NCBI GenBank assembly: GCA_031283915.1
Contig: JAITAY010000199.1
Span: 1-12,653 of the forward strand
DNA length: 12,653 nucleotides
Direction: 5' to 3'
From: Tannerella sp.
GTDB taxonomy: Bacteria; Bacteroidota; Bacteroidia; Bacteroidales; Tannerellaceae
Made by a program: the position numbers and the translations under genes. A model generated the notes under the pieces. It searched no databases, had not been told where the DNA came from, and saw only the letters and a program-made list of their open reading frames with translations. Positions 11,498 to 12,653 of the stretch are shown piece by piece (the first letter of the stretch is position 1; every line of letters starts with the position of its first letter).

Positions 11498-12653
11498 ACG
11501 AGCCTGTAGATATCGAATTTCGGATTAACGCCGACGCCCTGGAGATACAGTCCCGTCAGGCGGTCAATTCCATTCTGGGAGTCGGCCGTGCCGGACGTGA
11601 GGCAGAAGGGGGCGTTTACGGTCTGAGCGGTCGTCTAAAAACGCTATTGGCCGGATTTGCCGGCACTGCGGCGCTCTCGTCATTCGTGCATGAAATCGTC
11701 AACGTGCGCGGCGAGATACAGGCGCTCGAATCCTCATTCGAGGTACTGCTGGGCAACAAACGGAAGGCGGACGCCATGCTCGCCGCCATCAAGGACTATG
11801 CGGTAGAAAGTCCGCTGTCGCTTTCGGGCGTCTCCAATGCGGCGCAAACGCTGCTTTCCTTCAATATTGAGGCGGAAAAGGTTATTCCCACGATCAAACA
11901 AATCGGAGATGTGTCGATGGGTAATGAAGAGAAATTCCGTTCGCTGATACTTGCCTTCGCCCAGATGTCGTCGACGGGTAGGCTGATGGGACAGGACTTG
12001 CTCCAGATGATTAACGCGGGGTTTAACCCGCTCGCCGTCATTGCGGAAAAGACAGGCAAATCCATCGGCGAACTGAAAAAGGAAATGGAAACGGGCGCCA
12101 TCAGCGCGGAGATGGTGGCGGATGCCTTTGCCTCGGCTGCGGCCGAAGGCGGGAAGTTCTACGGCATGACGGCGAAGCAGGCCGAGGGGATAAAGGGGTT
12201 ACGGGCAGAACTGGAAGGCGCCATTCAGGAGAAGATAAACGAAATCGGCGAGGCCTCCGAAGGCGTTATATCGTCTGCGTACCGGGGAACAACGGGGCTT
12301 GTGGAGAATTATGAGAAAGTCGGAAAAGTACTCCTGTCTCTTGTCGCCACCTACGGGGCATACAAAGCGGCCGTTATTGCCGTTACGGTAACGGAAAAGC
12401 TGCGTTACCAGGCGGCGCTGGCACACACGGCGGGCATGACAACGATGCAGGCCGTCACGGATGTGTTGCGGGCAAAGATGGAGGCGCTGAACAAAACGAT
12501 GCTGGCCAATCCTTATGTGCTTGCGACAACGGCAATCGTCGGCCTGGCGGCGGTCATGTGGACACTTCACGATTCCTCGTCGGCGGCGGAAAGGGCGCTA
12601 AAGGATTATAACGAAAAGCGCGAGGCGGCAAGGAAGGCGGAAGAGGAGCACAT
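11494..12653 (+). CDS. Tail tape measure protein (5' part, runs off the window)
   Basis: 386 codons are visible from ATG 11494 with no stop before the right edge. The start overlaps the previous stop by ATGA. The sequence opens MNEPVDIEFRINADALEIQSRQAVNSI. ALESSFEVLLGNKRKADAMLAAIKDYAVESPLSLSGV (~77-113, in parts), AQMSSTGRLMGQDLLQMINAGFNPL (in parts, ~155-180) and EMETGAISAEMVADAFASAAAEGGKFYGM (~196-224, in parts) form the characteristic N-terminal domain of tape measure proteins. A helical region with hydrophobic stretches (LLSLVATYGAYKAAVIAV; VLATTAIVGLAAVMW) follows. It sets tail length and helps DNA passage. Total length cannot be judged here. Confidence 0.9.
   Translation, partial: MNEPVDIEFRINADALEIQSRQAVNSILGVGRAGREAEGGVYGLSGRLKTLLAGFAGTAALSSFVHEIVNVRGEIQALESSFEVLLGNKRKADAMLAAIKDYAVESPLSLSGVSNAAQTLLSFNIEAEKVIPTIKQIGDVSMGNEEKFRSLILAFAQMSSTGRLMGQDLLQMINAGFNPLAVIAEKTGKSIGELKKEMETGAISAEMVADAFASAAAEGGKFYGMTAKQAEGIKGLRAELEGAIQEKINEIGEASEGVISSAYRGTTGLVENYEKVGKVLLSLVATYGAYKAAVIAVTVTEKLRYQAALAHTAGMTTMQAVTDVLRAKMEALNKTMLANPYVLATTAIVGLAAVMWTLHDSSSAAERALKDYNEKREAARKAEEEH

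Noticed and set aside
1..12653. tRNA, rRNA, CRISPR arrays, phage ends (attachment sites)
   Set aside because: No cloverleaf, rRNA-like stretch, spacer array or Mu-type terminal repeat was recognised by eye; this is a late-gene interior segment. A tRNAscan or repeat search was not possible.

Overview
The window looks like the late region of a Mu-like (transposable-type) prophage from a Bacteroidetes host, probably Bacteroidales. The host assignment rests on start sites preceded by A-rich runs rather than strong Shine-Dalgarno sequences, on several TAnnTTTG-type -7 promoter boxes, and on capsid, tail and lysis proteins that read like those of Bacteroides/Parabacteroides Mu-like prophages. No similarity search was run; family names come from motif recognition.

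Layout. Positions 1-134 hold a hairpin terminator and promoter-like boxes, followed by a small basic HTH-like gene on + (135-374). A leftward operon runs from 6815 to 341: small terminase, large terminase (Mu gp28 type), a 93-94 residue basic protein, DUF1320/gp36-like head completion protein, a very large portal/MuF protein, gpG-like virion morphogenesis protein and gp37-like protein. A rightward operon starts at 6968: prohead protease with a likely nested scaffold, major capsid protein, a lysis block (peptidoglycan-degrading-type enzyme, one-membrane-segment protein, lipoprotein with C-terminal membrane segment), tail tube protein, two tail-chaperone-like reading frames, and the start of the tape measure, which runs off the right edge. 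DNA-packaging and portal genes are therefore transcribed away from the capsid and tail genes. The two operons start from one 150-bp intergenic region that carries a striking symmetric operator (6863-6914).

How the genes work together. The terminases package DNA through the portal into a shell built from capsid protein, protease and scaffold. The gp36, gpG and gp37 proteins finish the head and neck. The tube, chaperones and tape measure build a tail for which no sheath gene is visible, so the tail is probably non-contractile. The lysis block releases the particles.

Most notable. (1) The 876-residue leftward protein joins three things in one chain: DUF935-type portal, Mu F-like minor head domain, and an AT-rich C-terminal domain with the residue pattern of a PD-(D/E)XK nuclease of the CdiA-CT type. 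This is a MuF-type polymorphic toxin with no immunity gene next to it. (2) Directly behind it lies a probable rightward small RNA (1405-1478) with its own -7 box, a strong hairpin and an intrinsic terminator. (3) The divergent late promoters are placed symmetrically around a tandem dyad operator. (4) The 188-residue lipoprotein has the topology of a one-piece spanin (u-spanin). (5) The tail-chaperone pair appears to need a -1 frameshift.
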